From NCBI RefSeq assembly GCF_002763455.1, contig NZ_NIXK01000001.1, positions 682,001-746,000 on the forward strand: a stretch of DNA of 64,000 nucleotides, given 5' to 3'. Origin of the DNA: Lentibacillus sediminis (GTDB lineage Bacteria; Bacillota; Bacilli; Bacillales; Amphibacillaceae). The position numbers and the translations under genes are program-made. This document shows positions 61,208-64,000 of the stretch, one piece after another (position 1 is the stretch's first letter; every line of letters starts with the position of its first letter). The notes below the pieces were generated by a model. The model worked only from the letters and a program-made list of their open reading frames with translations. It was not told where the DNA came from and did no database searches.

Positions 61208-61282
61208 ATGGCAGGAAAGAGGGTGCAGATACTTTCTTCCTGTATTAATGCAGCAAAGGCTGGCAGGGGGTGGGGCATGTGA
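61208..61282 (+). CDS. Leader peptide overlapping the toxin gene
   Basis: ATG 61208 lies 5-6 bases after GAGGGG and opens 24 codons, MAGKRVQILSSCINAAKAGR then GWGM, ending in TGA at 61280-61282. That stop overlaps the GTG start of the toxin frame (ATGTGA arrangement), so translation of the toxin may depend on this leader. No known family. It may be only a regulatory leader without its own function. Confidence 0.45.
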   Translation: MAGKRVQILSSCINAAKAGRGWGM

Positions 61283-61374
61283 GCGTGTACGAAGTCTTGA
61301 TGGTGCTATTTACCTTTGGAACCTTTCTGATTGCGCTGCTCGCTCTTGTTTGGAAAATGATTCATAAAAAATAG
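61279..61374 (+). CDS. Holin-like type I toxin peptide (TxpA/BsrG type)
   Basis: Peptide of 31 residues, MSVYEVLMVLFTFGTFLIAL then LALVWKMIHKK, with GTG start at 61279 and a GGGGGTGGGG run just upstream. It matches the putative holin-like toxin family (compare the MSTYESLMVMI start of TxpA and the MTVYESLMIM start of BsrG): short acidic/aromatic start, one membrane helix, basic end. Members depolarise or damage the membrane when produced in excess. A convergent promoter and antisense terminator overlap its 3' end, the usual type I antitoxin layout. An SOS box upstream suggests induction by DNA damage. Confidence 0.78.
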   Translation: MSVYEVLMVLFTFGTFLIALLALVWKMIHKK

Positions 61375-61505
61375 ACCTCCTAAGCTTAAGATGAGGTCTA
61401 TTCTCCGTTTCGGAACACCGATTCCCTGAAAAATCGATATCCAAGGGCCGCAGTTGCAGCTGCGGTCTTTCTATATATTTTATGCGCCAATGTACCTATA
61501 GTATA
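61366..61505 (-). ncRNA. Candidate antisense antitoxin RNA
   Basis: On the minus strand TATACT (61505-61500) with TGG in front is an extended -10; the -35 is weak. Transcription from about 61493 meets AATAGACCTC (61402-61393) pairing perfectly with GAGGTCTATT (61379-61370) and then TTTT, an intrinsic terminator lying over the toxin stop codon. The RNA of about 125 bases would be fully complementary to the toxin mRNA 3' end, as RatA is to txpA. Confidence 0.6.
61446..61481 (+). terminator. Terminator of the toxin mRNA
   Basis: GGCCGCAG (61446-61453) pairs with CTGCGGTC (61460-61467), then TTTCTATATATTTT. Confidence 0.7.
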
Positions 61506-61678
61506 CCATATTTTGAGACAATGGAAAGGAAAAAGTTTTCTGCCACCAAAAGCCGGATTCCTTTCGATTATATAAGTAAGAAGAGAGTTTTCTTGGCTCG
61601 ATGGTCCGGTGCGAGTGCTCGAAATTTCTTGATGAATTGTGCTATGATTTGATTATACAATTGGCAAGAGGTGGTTGG

Positions 61679-62422
61679 ATGACCTTTACATTGCAGGCGG
61701 TGGGTGATTCGGCAGTGAAGCTGGATTTCCCTGGTAACGTATCGCCGGAAATGAATGCACGCATACGGGATTTTTGCGGGAAGCTGGCTGAGAACAGGAT
61801 TGATGGAGTTAGTGAGTGGGTGCCGGCATATCGGTCGATCATGATTTACTATGATCCGACAAGATGGAAGTACCGGGAGATTGCTGAAAAGCTGCAGCTG
61901 CTGCAGGAGTATGACCACCATGAGGCTAAAACTGTTTCGCGCCTCGTTCACGTACCTGTCTGGTATGGCGGTGACGCCGGGCCGGATTTGCAGCGGGTTG
62001 CCGCGTATCATAATTTAGATGAGGAAGATGTGATTGAACTGCATCAGGAGCCGGAATATCTGGTCTACATGCAGGGGTTCCTGCCTGGCTTTCCCTATCT
62101 TGGGGGTTTGAATAAACGGATTGCCACACCCAGACTCGAGGAGCCGCGGGCAAAAACATTTGCAGGCGCGGTGGGCATCGCGCATGAGCAAACAGGAATC
62201 TATCCGGTCGAGTCTCCGGGAGGATGGAATATTATTGGAAAAACTCCTGTGCGGTTATTTGATCCGGAGCGAGGGGAGAACGGGTTTCTATTCCGCGCTG
62301 GGGATTTGATTCGATTCTACGAGGTGACGGCGGAGGAGTTTGCTGAAATAGAAGTACTTGTGGAGCGTGGAGAATTTGAGATTCAGATAGAAAGGGGTGA
62401 TGAAAATGGAGAGAACCATTGA
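61679..62422 (+). CDS. pxpB: 5-oxoprolinase subunit B (KipI family)
   Basis: Subunit of the ATP-dependent 5-oxoprolinase PxpABC, which opens 5-oxoproline to glutamate. The 247-residue cyclophilin-like protein has GDSAVKLDFP near 8, VHVPVWYGGDAGPDL near 85, YMQGFLPGFPYLGGL near 123 and AGAVGIAHEQTGIYPVESPGGWNIIGKTP in pieces near 160-188. In B. subtilis the orthologue is KipI, known as a KinA inhibitor. The start is ATG 61679 after AAGAGG; an ATG at 61601 has no site and adds foreign residues. The stop overlaps pxpA by 17 bases. Confidence 0.93.
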   Translation: MTFTLQAVGDSAVKLDFPGNVSPEMNARIRDFCGKLAENRIDGVSEWVPAYRSIMIYYDPTRWKYREIAEKLQLLQEYDHHEAKTVSRLVHVPVWYGGDAGPDLQRVAAYHNLDEEDVIELHQEPEYLVYMQGFLPGFPYLGGLNKRIATPRLEEPRAKTFAGAVGIAHEQTGIYPVESPGGWNIIGKTPVRLFDPERGENGFLFRAGDLIRFYEVTAEEFAEIEVLVERGEFEIQIERGDENGENH

Positions 62423-63167
62423 TCTAAACAGTGATATGGGGGAAAGCTTCGGTGCATACACCTTTGGAGCGGATGAATCATTGATGGAATATATTACTTC
62501 TGCCAATATTGCCTGTGGAGCCCATGCAGGAGATCCAAATGTGATGGATAAAACGGTTCGGATGGCAAAGGAGAAAGATGTCGCGATTGGAGCACACCCC
62601 GGCTTTCCGGATGTTGCCGGGTTTGGCAGGCGAATGATAGCATTTTCCCCAGAGGAAATTTACCGCATGACCATCCAGCAAATTGGCGGACTGCAGGCTT
62701 TTTGTCAGGTTCATGGGGTGGCGATGCAGCATGTGAAGCCACATGGCGCTTTATATAATTTGGCATCACGGGATGCGGAAGTGGCACGCGCTATCGCCAG
62801 TGCCGTGTGCGGTCTGGATCGCTCGCTAATTTTATTTGGACTGGCAGGGAGCAAGCTGGTTGATGCTGGCCGGGAAGCAGGTCTTCGCGTTGCGTCCGAG
62901 GTGTTTGCCGACCGGACATATCAGCCGGATGGCAGCTTAACTCCGAGAACGGAAGCGAATGCGATGATAGAGAGTGCCGAGGCGGCTGTTCAGCAAGTGC
63001 GGCAGATGGTGGAAGATGGTAAGATAAAAGCGGTGAGTGGCGAACTTGTGGAAATGGAGGCAGATACCGTTTGTGTGCATGGGGATGGGCCGCATGCGGT
63101 GACGTTTGTGAGGCAGTTGCGGGAGATGATGGAAGAGGCAGGGATTACGGTAAGAAGGTTGAAGTAG
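62406..63167 (+). CDS. pxpA: 5-oxoprolinase subunit A (LamB/YcsF family)
   Basis: TIM-barrel-like subunit of 253 residues. Family motifs are DLNSDMGESFGAY near 6-18, SANIACGAHAGDP near 32, GAHPGFPDVAGFGRR near 59-73, VKPHGALYN near 101 and CVHGDGPHAV near 219. It forms the active enzyme with PxpB and PxpC. AAAGGGG precedes several candidate starts (62397 GTG, 62400 ATG, 62406 ATG); 62406 gives the family-typical short N-terminus. It is separated from pxpC by about 265 bases of repeat array instead of the usual close spacing. Confidence 0.93.
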   Translation: MERTIDLNSDMGESFGAYTFGADESLMEYITSANIACGAHAGDPNVMDKTVRMAKEKDVAIGAHPGFPDVAGFGRRMIAFSPEEIYRMTIQQIGGLQAFCQVHGVAMQHVKPHGALYNLASRDAEVARAIASAVCGLDRSLILFGLAGSKLVDAGREAGLRVASEVFADRTYQPDGSLTPRTEANAMIESAEAAVQQVRQMVEDGKIKAVSGELVEMEADTVCVHGDGPHAVTFVRQLREMMEEAGITVRRLK

Positions 63168-63221
63168 CTGCTTGTTCTTGGGATGATGAGTGGTGTAAGT
63201 GAATGTGAGTGTGCGGATGTA

Positions 63222-63395
63222 TGAGTCGCGGGCGCGCATCCCGACGAATCGAGCGAACTTAGCCTTAGAGCGGGCGAGCACGAGTCCAGATCGAGCAACC
63301 ACCCCGCCCACATCGGGCGAGGACGGACCAAATCGGGCGAGCACGGGCTAAATCGAGCGACTATCCCGCCAAATCGGGCGAACCACCTCGCCACA
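63222..63395. repeat. 20-21 bp degenerate tandem repeat, about 8 units (locus D)
   Basis: Words AATCGAGCGA, AATCGGGCGA or AGTCGCGGGC start near 63224, 63247, 63267, 63289, 63311, 63331, 63351 and 63372. The period is 20-22 bases. Same core and spacing as loci A and C. It sits inside the pxp operon, between pxpA and pxpC, and ends about 25 bases before the pxpC ribosome site. The minus-strand frames through it are artefacts of the period. Confidence 0.87.
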
Positions 63396-63432
63396 ATCAA
63401 CCGACCACCCCACTCTGAAAGGAGAAATACCA

Positions 63433-64000
63433 ATGCAGAGCAAACAAATTTTCAAGGTACACAAACCCGGGGTGCTTACCACATTTCAAGATATGGGCCG
63501 CAGTGGCTTCCAACGGTTTGGTGTGCCGGTCTCGGGGGCGATGGACCGGTTTGCCCTGCAGGTGGCGAATATCCTTGCTGGCAATCCGCGGGACTATGCC
63601 TGTCTGGAGGTAACGCTCGTGGGGCCAAAACTGGAGGCTGTCCAACCTATAACAATCGCGATTACCGGGGCGGCGCTCAACCCGAAGATAAACCAGCAGC
63701 CTGCTGCCATGTGGAAAACAATCCGCATGGAAAAAGGGGACAGGCTGACATTCGGCGGCCATCAAACCGGAGTGCGTGCCTATATTGCGGTAGCAGGCGG
63801 GTTTGCGGCTCGCGAGGTTTTCGGAAGCATGTCCGCCGATTTAAAAAGCGGATTCGGCAGCCAGCTGGAAAAGGAAGACTGTATTTATGGGTACCCAAAA
63901 GACTCGCCTGCTGGCATTGGTCTCGAGCCTTCGCAGATTCCCCGTTACAGTAAACACATTCGGGCTGCGGTTATCGAGGGTCCGCATTCTAATGTTTTTA
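63433..64000 (+). CDS. pxpC: 5-oxoprolinase subunit C (KipA family), cut by the window end
   Basis: Biotin-dependent carboxylase-like subunit, here the first 189 codons; the frame is still open at the right edge. The start is ATG 63433 after AAAGGAG. Visible motifs are VHKPGVLTTFQDMGRSGFQR near 9-28, GVPVSGAMDRFALQVAN near 30-46, CLEVTLVGPKL near 58 and RAYIAVAGGF near 115, all typical of KipA/PxpC. It would complete the PxpABC 5-oxoprolinase. The full protein is expected to be about 330 residues. Confidence 0.93.
   Translation, partial: MQSKQIFKVHKPGVLTTFQDMGRSGFQRFGVPVSGAMDRFALQVANILAGNPRDYACLEVTLVGPKLEAVQPITIAITGAALNPKINQQPAAMWKTIRMEKGDRLTFGGHQTGVRAYIAVAGGFAAREVFGSMSADLKSGFGSQLEKEDCIYGYPKDSPAGIGLEPSQIPRYSKHIRAAVIEGPHSNVF

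Noticed and set aside
62937-63433. Two minus-strand frames of 135 and 147 codons over the pxpA end and locus D
   Set aside because: Antisense to pxpA and made of repeat translation; no ribosome site.

Overview
The window looks like chromosomal DNA from an endospore-forming, probably salt-tolerant member of the Bacillaceae. Supporting signs are strong AGGAGG ribosome sites, frequent TTG/GTG starts, sigma-A promoters, a CotA-type spore laccase, a Spo0E-like phosphatase, YtaF, catabolite-repression (cre) sites, a GlpP-type glp leader and an acidic extracellular lipoprotein. Genus cannot be fixed from the sequence alone. No rRNA, tRNA, prophage, insertion sequence or CRISPR array was seen.

Layout. 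1-4.1 kb: ABC-2 exporter genes (two permeases, ATPase), a lipoprotein and rpiA. 4.1-7.5 kb: intergenic repeats, a glutamine-dependent asparagine synthetase and a CaCA-type cation exchanger. 7.5-12.4 kb: glycerol block, with cre site, antiterminator leader, glpF, glpK, then dhaK-dhaL-dhaM. 12.5-17.3 kb: PLP dehydratase, an Lrp/AsnC regulator divergent from a ywrD-type gamma-glutamyltransferase, and paired short chromate transporters. 17.3-28.2 kb: housekeeping genes (HAD phosphatase, M3 peptidase, cotA, cvfB with a long structured leader, speG, AEC transporter, ytaF, topB). 28.2-31.3 kb: YtxH-like and DUF2188 proteins, a disrupted membrane-protein gene with a run of 15 G, and a PadR-DUF1700-DUF4097 operon. 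31.5-37.7 kb: three M20 amidohydrolases plus an AbgT transporter, a CHY zinc-finger protein and a 7Fe ferredoxin. 37.7-41.4 kb: MerR-controlled acyl-CoA synthetase and acyl-CoA dehydrogenase. 41.5-45.6 kb: small proteins, yyaL, a Spo0E-like gene and an AT-rich gap. 45.6-51.9 kb: MurNAc/GlcNAc salvage (sugar kinase, MurR-like regulator, murQ) joined to an ABC sugar importer. 52-55 kb: a dispersed repeat, a PutP symporter with its small overlapping peptide, and an arginase-family hydrolase. 55.4-57 kb: coiled-coil small proteins. 57-61 kb: a sigma-D-type promoter followed by cheX-cheA-cheW-cheY and an intact EAL phosphodiesterase. 61.1-61.5 kb: a holin-like type I toxin with an SOS box and a convergent antisense RNA. 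61.7-64 kb: 5-oxoprolinase genes pxpB, pxpA and a pxpC cut by the window edge.

The most unusual content lies between and around the genes. Four intergenic arrays with a 20-21 bp period and two with a 52 bp period are scattered through the window, and they lengthen several reading frames artificially. The SOS-box/holin-like toxin/antisense locus, the promoter-leader-terminator unit in front of cvfB, and the sigma-D che-EAL operon are the best candidates for systems not yet described.
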